Both the position numbers and the translations under genes were made by a program. DNA of 64,000 nt from G965197675 sp965197675 (lineage in GTDB: Bacteria > Chloroflexota > Dehalococcoidia > Plut-88900): NCBI GenBank assembly GCA_965197675.1, contig OZ240221.1, positions 62,001-126,000 of the forward strand, written 5' to 3'. The notes under the pieces were generated by a model, which had not been told where the DNA came from, did not search any database, and was given only the letters and a program-made list of their open reading frames with translations. This document shows, piece after piece, positions 26,592 to 34,628 of the stretch (within the stretch, counting starts at the first letter, position 1; each line of letters opens with the position of its first letter).

Positions 26592-26595
26592 GAGT

Positions 26596-26886
26596 ATGGC
26601 TATGGAGCAACGGTTTGTCAGCAGGGGTTTTCCAGCGCCGCCCCTCCCCGAGGACTTCCCGGTGCGGCTGGGACAGCTGGAGAACCGGTCCGGGCTCCCC
26701 TTGGAGGAGTTCGCTCGCCGGTGGCCGATGCCCGAGGACCGGGCGACGGAGTGGCGCTGCGGCACACCGCCCACCGCCTACGAGTTGCAGGCCATGATGG
26801 AGTGGGCGTGCTCGGTGCCCGGCGGCGCGGTGATGCTGATGGACTGCACCCAGCCCTGGCCATACCGCGGGCAGGGCGGACGGTAG
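26596..26886 (+). CDS. Small HTH paralog 4 (divergent)
   Basis: A 96-residue, more divergent paralog: LPEDFPVRLGQLENRSGLPL, then EEFARRWPMPEDRATEWRCG and MMEWACSVPGGAVMLM. The DF-x-RL, GL and PGG-x-x-ML marks remain, while the recognition helix differs (RRWPMPEDRATEW). GGAGGTAGG precedes the ATG at 26596. It is the last gene of the rightward array before a bidirectional terminator. Confidence 0.62.
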   Translation: MAMEQRFVSRGFPAPPLPEDFPVRLGQLENRSGLPLEEFARRWPMPEDRATEWRCGTPPTAYELQAMMEWACSVPGGAVMLMDCTQPWPYRGQGGR

Positions 26887-26914
26887 CAGGCAAGAGTCCC
26901 TCTGAACGCAGCGA

Positions 26915-26953
26915 GGGCAGGGCGGAATGAACCACCCTGCCCTTCTGTCTTTT
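26915..26953. terminator. Bidirectional terminator-like hairpin
   Basis: GGGCAGGG (26915-26922) pairs with CCCTGCCC (26935-26942), followed by TTCTGTCTTTT on the plus strand. It lies between two converging transcription units, the HTH array from the left and the conjugation operon from the right. Confidence 0.75.
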
Positions 26954-26971
26954 GCCCTTGCCCCCCTCCCA

Positions 26972-27730
26972 TCATCTCCTGACGACGCCCTGGGGATCTC
27001 GCCTCGACGCTCTCCGGTTGAGGGCTTGGTCGAGGATGCCGAAGGCCCGCCCGATGCCCAGGCGCTCCACCCTGGGGGACGGCTCCTCCTCCTGCTCGAG
27101 GAGGGCGTGGGCGATGAGGTCGGCCATCTGGAGCAGGCAGTCGGAGTGGGAGCTTCTAAAGGCGGGGCCGCCGATGACCCTCTCTATGGGGATGTCCTTC
27201 GTCCTCCCGCCGTCCTCCCACGCCTCGTACCTGCTGGGCACGGGGTTGCGGATCCTGAGTCTGCGGTAGAGGCGTGAGACCATCTCCTCCCGGCCCTCGT
27301 CGAAGATGAGGAAGGCGTGGCGGCCCGCCGCCGCGACGGAGGAGTTGATGCGGTTGAGGAGCCGGTCCAGGCTGACCCGCTCGTAGCCCATCACGTCGGG
27401 CTTGTGGAGGCAGACGTTGACGACCTCCACGCCGCCGACGCTCCTTGCGGCGTCCTCGACGACGCGCAGCCCGCCCAAGAAGACCTCGGCCCCGTGCCTC
27501 GGAGAGAGCCTGAGGTCGGCGTTGCCCTGGCGGGCCAGCTTGCCCCGTCCGGCCAGCAGGTCGCAGGCGTGCAGCTCCCGGTCGGTCGGTATGCCGTAGC
27601 GGTCGCGCAGCTCGAGCCGCCAGTCGCGGACGCGGCTGAACAGGTCGTTCCACCGCTCGGCATTCACGCCCAGGGCGGAGCGGACGTAGCAGCTGGGACC
27701 TTCGGACTCGTCGATGTAGTACAACCTCAT
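26972..27730 (-). CDS. DUF3800 domain-containing protein
   Basis: A 252-residue DUF3800 protein. The signature MRLYYIDESEGPS at the very start (Y-x-D-E-S) matches the family, which has an RNase H-like acidic strand. A second acidic segment, FLIFDEGREEM, lies near residue 155, and SDCLLQMADLIAHAL near 220 carries the conserved Q-x2-D. The same frame is open far upstream, but that part overlaps the replication-relaxation gene in another frame and is a shadow. ATG 27730 has GGGAGA upstream. It is the last gene of the leftward conjugation operon. DUF3800 is common on phages and mobile elements; the activity is unproven. Confidence 0.8.
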   Translation of the reverse strand: MRLYYIDESEGPSCYVRSALGVNAERWNDLFSRVRDWRLELRDRYGIPTDRELHACDLLAGRGKLARQGNADLRLSPRHGAEVFLGGLRVVEDAARSVGGVEVVNVCLHKPDVMGYERVSLDRLLNRINSSVAAAGRHAFLIFDEGREEMVSRLYRRLRIRNPVPSRYEAWEDGGRTKDIPIERVIGGPAFRSSHSDCLLQMADLIAHALLEQEEEPSPRVERLGIGRAFGILDQALNRRASRRDPQGVVRR

Positions 27731-27762
27731 GGCTCCGGTTCTCCCTTGTCGATTTGGATGTT

Positions 27763-29403
27763 TCATGCCGCAGGAAGCGGGTTGACCGGCTCGAAGCCGC
27801 CCGGGGCGAGCCAGGCCCGTCCCAGCGGCCCCCGCCGCTCCAGCAGGCCCCGGTGGGAAACCAGCAGGGGGACGGCCGCCCTTACCCGATCCATCTCCTC
27901 GCGTGCCACGCGCAGGAAGTGGGTCTGGGCGATGTCGTCGTCGAAGACGACCAGGACGGCGGGCGGCGCGCCGTGGTCGTCGGTGGGGCGGTGGGACGAG
28001 TAGTAGCGCAGGTAGGGGGCCAGCCGGTGCGCCATCGTCGCCGGGCGCACGGCGCGGCGCTCCCACTCCAGGAAGAAGGACCAGACGACGCCCTCCCGCC
28101 GCAGGATGCCGAAGGCATCGGGGTGGACGGAGCGCATCCCGCCGAAGTAGCTGAAGTAGCGGGACGCCCTGCGGGGCGGGTCGAGCTGGTCGGTTTCCCA
28201 GCCTAGGTCGCGGGCCTGTCTTGCCAGGGCCGCCATGAAGCCGTGGACGGCTGCGGTGTGCTCCATGTTGCGCAGGAGCTGGCGGCTGCGCCTGCCCGAG
28301 ACGCTGCGCCAGTCGCCGGCATCCCTGGGGGCGGCGCTCCACCGCTTCCTGGCCCCGCCCACGGCGGCGCGGTCCCTGCGGGCCAGCATCGCCAGCCCCT
28401 GGTCGGTGAGGGTGAGGCGTCGCCCTCCTGCGGGGACGCGGGTGACGAGGCCGAACCCCTGGAGGGCGGCGGCGATCTCGTAGGTGCGGGTGCGGACGAG
28501 GCCCAGCAGCCCTGCCAGGTCGTCGAGGGCGATCCAGGGCCAGTCGGAGAGGAGGTCGAGGACGCGCTTCTCGGCGGGCTTCAGCAGGGCGGACAGCATG
28601 TAGTCTGGGACGGGGCGGCCAGGAGCGTCCGGGGCTGGGTCTTCGGGAAGGGATACCCGCGTCAGGGGCCGCTCGTTGGGAAGCGCGCCCCCGGGGTCCA
28701 TCCGGTCGATGGCGGCGCGGAGGTCGACGACCGCGTTGACCGAGGGCAGCCGCCACACCCGGTCGGCGGCGCCTCCCGCGGCCGCGTCGCGTTCGACGGC
28801 GATGACCGCGGTGGCGGCGTACGCTCCGGTCAGCAGCCTGCGGGCGTAGCGCAGCCGGGTCTCGTCGGGGACGATCAGGATGATGCCGCCGAAGCGCGGC
28901 CCCTCTGCGAGCCGCCAGAGCCGCTTGGCGAAGCCCGTGCGGTCGGTGGCGTGTCCCTGCCGGACGACGGCGACGGTGCGCCCGCCGGGGAGGGCGATGG
29001 CCGCGTCCATCGGCATGGCCCTGTACCAGCGGAAGCGGATGGGGTAGTGGATGTTGGCGACGGCGGAGGCGATGCGGTAGACGACGGCCACGGCGTCGAG
29101 CCGCTCCAGGAGGAGGCGACGCCACTGCATCGAGACGGGGCGGGACCGGAGCAGACCGTCCACGGAGACGCCCTCCGCCTGCGCCAGGCGGCGCAGGCCG
29201 GCGGCGGTGAGGTGGAACCTGCGGGTGGGCGGGGTGAGGTCGGTGGCATGGGGGACGGGGGCGGCCAGCCCCGCGTCCTCCAGCCTGCGAACGGCCTTGT
29301 AGACCCCGCCCGTCGACCAGCGGGAGACGGCGAACGCCTCCAGCCGGTCAAGGAAGGGCATGTCGGCCAGGAGCCGAAGCAGCTCGCCGTCTACGGGCCT
29401 CAT
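27763..29403 (-). CDS. Replication-relaxation family protein
   Basis: A 546-residue protein with the winged-helix region of the replication-relaxation family near its N-terminus (LADMPFLDRLEAFAVSRWS, then GGVYKAVRRLEDAGLAAPVP). A restriction-endonuclease-like stretch with conserved hydrophobic strands follows (TVAVVRQGHATDRTGFAKRL, IILIVPDETRLRYA). A second winged helix appears near 290-340. Family members sit next to coupling ATPases in conjugative elements and are suggested to prepare DNA for transfer. The ATG overlaps the upstream coupling protein stop by 4 bases. With no classical relaxase seen, this is the best candidate DNA-processing partner. Confidence 0.75.
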   Translation of the reverse strand: MRPVDGELLRLLADMPFLDRLEAFAVSRWSTGGVYKAVRRLEDAGLAAPVPHATDLTPPTRRFHLTAAGLRRLAQAEGVSVDGLLRSRPVSMQWRRLLLERLDAVAVVYRIASAVANIHYPIRFRWYRAMPMDAAIALPGGRTVAVVRQGHATDRTGFAKRLWRLAEGPRFGGIILIVPDETRLRYARRLLTGAYAATAVIAVERDAAAGGAADRVWRLPSVNAVVDLRAAIDRMDPGGALPNERPLTRVSLPEDPAPDAPGRPVPDYMLSALLKPAEKRVLDLLSDWPWIALDDLAGLLGLVRTRTYEIAAALQGFGLVTRVPAGGRRLTLTDQGLAMLARRDRAAVGGARKRWSAAPRDAGDWRSVSGRRSRQLLRNMEHTAAVHGFMAALARQARDLGWETDQLDPPRRASRYFSYFGGMRSVHPDAFGILRREGVVWSFFLEWERRAVRPATMAHRLAPYLRYYSSHRPTDDHGAPPAVLVVFDDDIAQTHFLRVAREEMDRVRAAVPLLVSHRGLLERRGPLGRAWLAPGGFEPVNPLPAA

Positions 29404-31991
29404 TCCTCGCGCTCCTCGTCCGCCGTCTCAGGCGGGGAGTCTCCGGGATTCCGGTCGCGCTTGGTGCGCGGCGTGCGCCGGGCCTGCTCCTGGGACTCGC
29501 CGCCGTCCTCGGACGCCTGGGGGTCCTGGCCGTTCCTGAGCCTGTCAAGCTCCCTGCGGTACTTGTCCACCAGGTCTCGCAGGTCGGCGTCGCTCTCGTC
29601 GATGTCCCACGCCGTGGTGAGGTAGCTCTCGGCCTGGGCGCGAATGAGGTCGGCCCGCTCCGGGTCTCCCCCCTCCGGCTTTGCGACCTTCATGGAGAAG
29701 GCGTCCATCCGCTCCGTTCCCACGGTGGCGCGGACGTAGCACTGGTGGACCGGCAGCGAGGTGATGTCGTCCTCGGTCACCCGCTCCTTGCCCAGCTCCC
29801 ATACGAGCTGGCGGGCGTCGTTCCCCGCCACCTGGAAGACGGCGAGGCAGCCCACGTTGGCCAGCAGGGTGTCCCGCATGGTGCGGGATAGGTCGTCCAG
29901 CTTGGCGAGGCTCTGGGTGGCCAGGATGAAGGAGGCCCCGAACTTGCCCAGCTCGCTGAGCATCGACTCGTAGTCCACGCCGGGCATCGACTGCATCTCG
30001 TCCACCACCACCAGAGCGCCGCGCCGCTGCTCGAAGGGCAGGCTTCCCTGCTCCCGTATCACCGAGTCCACCAGGTTGAGGAGGGACGCGCCCACCAGGG
30101 CGGCCACATCCCTTCCCGCCGTTCCCTGGGCGGTGGAGACCAGCAGGATGCCGCCCTCCCGGATGACCCTGCGCATGTCGATGGTGGAGCGGGGCTGGCC
30201 GAGGATGGCTCGCGCCCGCTTGGAGGATGCGTAGTAGGAGAGGCGGGTCTGGACCGGGGCCAGGGCGTCGGCGCGGGTCTCGCGCCGCCACTTCCCGAAG
30301 TCCCTGGCCCACCACTGGAGCAGGAAGGGGTCGGAGACCTTGGCGAGCACCTCGGCCTTGAAGTCATCGTCGGAGAGGATGCGCAGCCCGTCCAGGATGG
30401 TGTACTGCTCCCCGGCCTCCCTGCTCTCGTTGGCCTCGTGGAGGCTCTTGACGGTCTGCTCCAGGATGGACTGCATCCTCGGCCCCCACTGGTCCCAGAG
30501 GCCCTTGCACACGCGCACCACGGAATCGGCGGTGCGGTCGCGGTCGGTGAAGATGCGGGCGTCCAGCAGATTGATGCCGGGCGCGCCCCCCTCGTGGGCC
30601 AGGTCGATGAGGCGCACGCTGTCCGCCAGGCTCTCGGGGACGTGCTCCAGCAGCCCGCCCACCAGGTCGGCGTGGGGATCGACGACGACGATGGCGTCCG
30701 GGTCCCTGCCCTCTGCCTTCTCCCGCATCTTGTGGGAGACGATGTGGTGCATCAGGGTGGACTTGCCCATGCGGGTGCGGGCCACGTAGAGGTGGTGGCG
30801 TCGCAGCAGATCGGCGGGGAAGTGAATCTTCCTCGGCGTTCCCGTGGTGGTGTCGCCGACGTGGGCGCCGCCGCTGACGCTGCGGGCGGTGGGCAGCAGC
30901 ACCCTCGCCCCGGCGCGGGCCACCAGGGGCGTCTCGTCCCTGGCTCCGGGCGGGTGCCACAAGCAGGCCGCCTCGCGCACCCCCATGACGCTGCGCTTCC
31001 CAAACAGGCCGGGGCCTGAGGGGTGAAGCATCGAGGGATCTGGGACGGCGGGCCGGACGGGGCTCGCCTTGAAGCGAGCCCCTGCGGGGTTGTCGTAGTC
31101 GCGGTAGGCGGCGGCCACCGTCCCGAGAAGCTCCCTGGCGCGCTGCTGCCCCGTGTCGGCGGGCAGGATTGCCGTCACCTGTATCTCGGCGTCGAAGGCG
31201 ATGCGGGAGACCTTCTCCTTGATGAGGATCGGGTCGAAGACGCGCTTGCGAGCCTTCTTCCAGCGGTGCCATGCCCAGCCGCCCACGGCCAGGGCGAAGG
31301 CGACGCCCAAGCCCATGAGCACGGCCTTCCAGGTCTCCCCCGCCTGCACCCACAGGTAGCCCCGGAGGGCGGCCAGGGCCGCCACGCCAAGAACGGCCAT
31401 CGTCACGCCGTCCGTCTGAAGGGGCCTGGTCTGGTAGCTGTATGAGGGGTCTCGCCTGTCCTCCACGGGCCGCTTGTGGGCCTTCTCCAGGTGGGACTCC
31501 GACCAGTCGGGTCCCATCGAGCGCAGCATCAGCCTCGCCACGACGCGCTCCCCCTCGTTGAGGTTGGACAGCGCGCCCATCAGGGCGATGAGGGGGTCGG
31601 AGCCGGGGTCGAGGAGGTCGTCGTCCCGGAAGGTGCGCAGGGGCACGTACTCGGGTCCGTCGGCCCGCAGCGTCAAGCTCCACGCCTGCTCGTCCTCGGC
31701 CAGGCGCAGGGGGTCGTCCTCGACGGGAATCTCGTGTATCTGTGCTTGGGGGTAGCGGGCGGCGATCTGGGCGCGCACCACCTGGTCGTCCAGGCAGCGG
31801 GCCAGCAGGGTGACGCCGTCCATGTCCCCCGCCAGCTCCAGGGAGAAGGGTTCGGGGACGGCGATGGAGCCGAGCATGTTCTCGACTCCCAGGAGGGTGC
31901 GCTCCCCCGTCCTGGGCGGCGTCACCGCCAGCAGCACCGGGGGTTTCCTGCCCTCGTCGTTCGTCAGCCACTTGATCGGGTTCAGCTTCAT
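29400..31991 (-). CDS. VirD4/TraG-like coupling ATPase of a conjugative T4SS
   Basis: An 863-residue conjugation ATPase that should feed DNA to the secretion channel at the inner membrane. Two transmembrane helices lie at about residues 195-240. The P-loop is ARTRMGKSTLM near 405, Walker B is GALVVVDEMQ near 660, and FILATQSLAKLDDL follows, as in TraM-recognition/VirD4 proteins. The first ~190 residues resemble the extra N-terminal domain of Gram-positive-type coupling proteins. The open frame extends upstream over virB4 but that is a shadow. ATG 31991 has AAAGGAAG upstream. Confidence 0.87.
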   Translation of the reverse strand: MKLNPIKWLTNDEGRKPPVLLAVTPPRTGERTLLGVENMLGSIAVPEPFSLELAGDMDGVTLLARCLDDQVVRAQIAARYPQAQIHEIPVEDDPLRLAEDEQAWSLTLRADGPEYVPLRTFRDDDLLDPGSDPLIALMGALSNLNEGERVVARLMLRSMGPDWSESHLEKAHKRPVEDRRDPSYSYQTRPLQTDGVTMAVLGVAALAALRGYLWVQAGETWKAVLMGLGVAFALAVGGWAWHRWKKARKRVFDPILIKEKVSRIAFDAEIQVTAILPADTGQQRARELLGTVAAAYRDYDNPAGARFKASPVRPAVPDPSMLHPSGPGLFGKRSVMGVREAACLWHPPGARDETPLVARAGARVLLPTARSVSGGAHVGDTTTGTPRKIHFPADLLRRHHLYVARTRMGKSTLMHHIVSHKMREKAEGRDPDAIVVVDPHADLVGGLLEHVPESLADSVRLIDLAHEGGAPGINLLDARIFTDRDRTADSVVRVCKGLWDQWGPRMQSILEQTVKSLHEANESREAGEQYTILDGLRILSDDDFKAEVLAKVSDPFLLQWWARDFGKWRRETRADALAPVQTRLSYYASSKRARAILGQPRSTIDMRRVIREGGILLVSTAQGTAGRDVAALVGASLLNLVDSVIREQGSLPFEQRRGALVVVDEMQSMPGVDYESMLSELGKFGASFILATQSLAKLDDLSRTMRDTLLANVGCLAVFQVAGNDARQLVWELGKERVTEDDITSLPVHQCYVRATVGTERMDAFSMKVAKPEGGDPERADLIRAQAESYLTTAWDIDESDADLRDLVDKYRRELDRLRNGQDPQASEDGGESQEQARRTPRTKRDRNPGDSPPETADEEREE

Positions 31992-32044
31992 GGTTTTCTT
32001 CCTTTCTCTACTGGTTCCGTCATTGTGTCGTTCCTTCGCTCTGC

Positions 32045-34276
32045 CTAGTGCCTGCCCGGTCGCCACTCGATCACCTCCGTCTCCTCCGGCGTGGCCTCGA
32101 TGCGGACGGGGAAGCGGTGCCCCTTCGCCAGGAGCAGCCCGTCTCCCCTGGGGCAGGACAGCAGCCAGCGTTGCAGGTCTTCGGGCAGGTCGAAGGCGTC
32201 TCCCACGGTGCCGATGGCCGCCGCGTCCTGCTGCAAGAGCAGCTTGAAAGCGGCGTTCTGGAGCAGGGCGCGCCCGGAGTGGCCGGTGATTGTCCGTGAA
32301 GAGTCCTCGGAGAGCAGGTCCTGCACGTCCTGGGTGATGAACTGCAACCCCAGGCGGTGCTTGCGCGCCCGCTTCGCCATGCTGACCATGAAGGCCGCGC
32401 CCTCGGGGTGCTGCATGATGCTCCACACCTCGTCCACCACCAGAAGGCGGGGCTTGGGGTCCTGAGCGGCGGCGGCCCACACCGTCTCGGTGCAGACCAT
32501 CGCGGCGGCGGGCCGAAGCTCCGGCTCCAGCAGGCGCAGGTCGAAGACGGTCACAAGGGCCTCGCCTCGCAGCAGGTCGTCGCCCTCGTCGGAGAGCAGG
32601 TTGCGCAGGCTGCCGGTGGCGAAGGGCCGCAGCAGCCGTGAGAGGTCGTTTGCCTCCCGCTCAAGGTAGGCGTAGAAGTCGCGGAAGCCGGTGCGCTCCC
32701 TGGGCTGGGCGTAGTAGCCCGCCAGGGCATGGTCGAGGGAGGCGCGGCGGTCGGCGCTCAGCCGCTCGCCCACCATCACCTCGATGAGCCTTCTGAGGCT
32801 GCCGATGCGCTGCAGAAGCTCCTCGGAGTCGCCCTTGTCGATGACGAAGGGGTTCATGCCTTGGCCGGGAATGCCGGGAGAGAGGACGCGCCCGCCTGCC
32901 GCCCTCGCCATGTCAGCGTACTCGCCCTCCGGGTCGATGACGTAGGCGGTGACGCCGCGGCACAGGCCCCTGAGCATCCCCAGCTTCGTTGCGAAGCTCT
33001 TGCCGCTGCCCGACCTTGCGAGGACGGCGGTGTTGGCGTTCAGGTGCGTGCCGTCCCAGGGGTCGTAGACCACCGGGGAGCAGGCCCGCATGTCGATGCC
33101 GTAGAGCGTTCCCCTACGGGTGTCCAGGTCGGGGGGCGAGAAGGGGAAGAGCCTCGCCAGGGACGACGTGTCCAGCGTCCGCCACACCGCCACGGCGTTG
33201 AGGGCCAGGGGCAGCGTGGAGAGGATGCCCTCGCGCTGGCGGAAGGCCAGGGGGTCGAGCTTGCCAAGCGTGGCGGCGAAGTGGGCCTTGGCCCGCTGGG
33301 TCATCTCCTTCAGGGAGGCTTCGTCCTTCGCGTGCAGGGTGATGGAGAGGGACGCGTGGAAGAGCCGCTCGCGGCCCCGCTGCACCTCGTCCCTGAGCCG
33401 GGTCACGTCCTCCAGGGCGATCTGCGCCTCCGGGGACATGGTGCGGCCCCGCTTGAAGGACAGCGACTGGGCCGACTCGAAGCGCACCTTCTGCCACTCC
33501 AGAGTGCGGGCCGCTTGCTCTGCCGGAATCGGCCCCAGGTGGATGGACAGGTCCATCGGCGCTCCTGCGGCCATGAGGCTCTGGAGGAAGCCGGGGGCCA
33601 GGGACCTCGGCCACTTGCCCAGGTGGAGCGACCGCACGAGGCGGTCTCCGACGCGCACCTCGCGGCGGCGCATCTCCACCTCAACCGGCGTCTCCTCGTC
33701 AAAGTCTCCAGGGGTGCCGCCCAGGGCCGAGACCAGCATCAGCATCCGCAGACGCCTGCTGTTCAGGGGGTGGACGGACAGCCCGGCCCGCGCCAGCAGG
33801 CCGCGCAGCTCGTCGAACCGGGCGAACTCGGTGACGGCGTAGAAGCGCCGGTCGAGGATGCCGTCGCGGGTCTCCAGGTCGGTCAAGAGCCTGCGAAGGG
33901 ACTCCGACGCCGCCTCGGCCTGCGGGGGAAGATTCTGAGGCTGGGCGGCTTGGAGGCCCTCCCGAAGGCGTCCCAGGCCGGGCGGGTGCTGCCTGATGAG
34001 GAGCTGCACGGGGAAGTCGCAGGCGTTTAGCGCCCCGGCGAAGGCTCCCAGCTTCGGCTCGTCTATTTCGAGGCCCATCACCTCGCACACGCCGAGCTTC
34101 ACCCCGTCCAGGCGCACGGGGCCGTCGTCGTCCAGGTGCGAAAGCATGAAGAACAGGGGCAGCGGCGGCTTGGGAGCCGGCGCCTGCGGTTTGGTTGAAA
34201 TGTCCTGCGGAGCGGAGGCCCTGTCGGGCAGCCCCTCCGCTCCGTGTGTCTTCATTTGGTCGTTCGGCTTCTTCAA
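32045..34276 (-). CDS. virB4: VirB4-family T4SS ATPase
   Basis: A 743-residue VirB4 ATPase that powers assembly and substrate transfer of the type IV secretion channel. Walker A is RSGSGKSFATK near residues 420-430, with VIDPEGEYADMA following. Walker B is LLVVDEVWSIM near 610, and GLQFITQDVQDLLSED near 640 is typical. The TTG start at 34276 has AAGGAG eight bases upstream, and an ATG seven codons later is an alternative. The N-terminal ~45 residues are Pro/Ala-rich. The next gene downstream, the coupling ATPase, starts 53 bases on. Confidence 0.9.
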   Translation of the reverse strand: MKKPNDQMKTHGAEGLPDRASAPQDISTKPQAPAPKPPLPLFFMLSHLDDDGPVRLDGVKLGVCEVMGLEIDEPKLGAFAGALNACDFPVQLLIRQHPPGLGRLREGLQAAQPQNLPPQAEAASESLRRLLTDLETRDGILDRRFYAVTEFARFDELRGLLARAGLSVHPLNSRRLRMLMLVSALGGTPGDFDEETPVEVEMRRREVRVGDRLVRSLHLGKWPRSLAPGFLQSLMAAGAPMDLSIHLGPIPAEQAARTLEWQKVRFESAQSLSFKRGRTMSPEAQIALEDVTRLRDEVQRGRERLFHASLSITLHAKDEASLKEMTQRAKAHFAATLGKLDPLAFRQREGILSTLPLALNAVAVWRTLDTSSLARLFPFSPPDLDTRRGTLYGIDMRACSPVVYDPWDGTHLNANTAVLARSGSGKSFATKLGMLRGLCRGVTAYVIDPEGEYADMARAAGGRVLSPGIPGQGMNPFVIDKGDSEELLQRIGSLRRLIEVMVGERLSADRRASLDHALAGYYAQPRERTGFRDFYAYLEREANDLSRLLRPFATGSLRNLLSDEGDDLLRGEALVTVFDLRLLEPELRPAAAMVCTETVWAAAAQDPKPRLLVVDEVWSIMQHPEGAAFMVSMAKRARKHRLGLQFITQDVQDLLSEDSSRTITGHSGRALLQNAAFKLLLQQDAAAIGTVGDAFDLPEDLQRWLLSCPRGDGLLLAKGHRFPVRIEATPEETEVIEWRPGRH

Positions 34277-34295
34277 CTCGGTCTTCTCCTTTGCT

Positions 34296-34628
34296 CTAGG
34301 GGGTGGGGAACGGGGCGAGGCCGCTGCGCAGCAGGGCGGCGACCGCCTTGGCCAGAAGCACCAGCACCAGGCCGACGACGGCCATGACGACAGCGCTCTT
34401 GGCCCTGCCGCCGCCCCGGTCGTCGGCTCCCTCGGCCATCAGGACGAAGCCCGCCCAGACGATGGCGAAGAGGCAGAGTCCGGCTGCGGCGTAGGCCATA
34501 GCGGTCAACACTCGGTCGAAGGCGTCCAGCATGGCCTGCTCCTCGGCCGGGGCCGCGCCGGTGGTCGCCAGCGCAGCCCCGGCCAGAAGGGTTGCCGTCA
34601 ACAGACGCCTCACCACGGCCACTCCCAT
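34296..34628 (-). CDS. VirB2/TrbC-like pilin-type membrane protein
   Basis: A 110-residue protein with a signal peptide (RRLLTATLLAGAALATTGAA, likely cleavage after GAA or AEE) and two hydrophobic helices (about 40-62 and 75-95) separated by a short charged loop. That is the topology of VirB2/TrbC pilins. Its start lies inside the end of the upstream gene (19-base overlap), and virB4 follows 19 bases downstream. This position next to VirB4 supports the pilin reading; sequence identity alone would not. Confidence 0.65.
   Translation of the reverse strand: MGVAVVRRLLTATLLAGAALATTGAAPAEEQAMLDAFDRVLTAMAYAAAGLCLFAIVWAGFVLMAEGADDRGGGRAKSAVVMAVVGLVLVLLAKAVAALLRSGLAPFPTP

Noticed and set aside
27731..29125. 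Very long N-terminal extension in the frame of the DUF3800 gene
   Set aside because: It is antiphase to the replication-relaxation gene on the same strand, Arg/Pro-rich, and the DUF3800 signature begins exactly at ATG 27730 with its own ribosome site.
31992..32480. Upstream extension of the coupling ATPase frame
   Set aside because: It overlaps virB4 in another frame and has no family similarity; ATG 31991 has AAAGGAAG.
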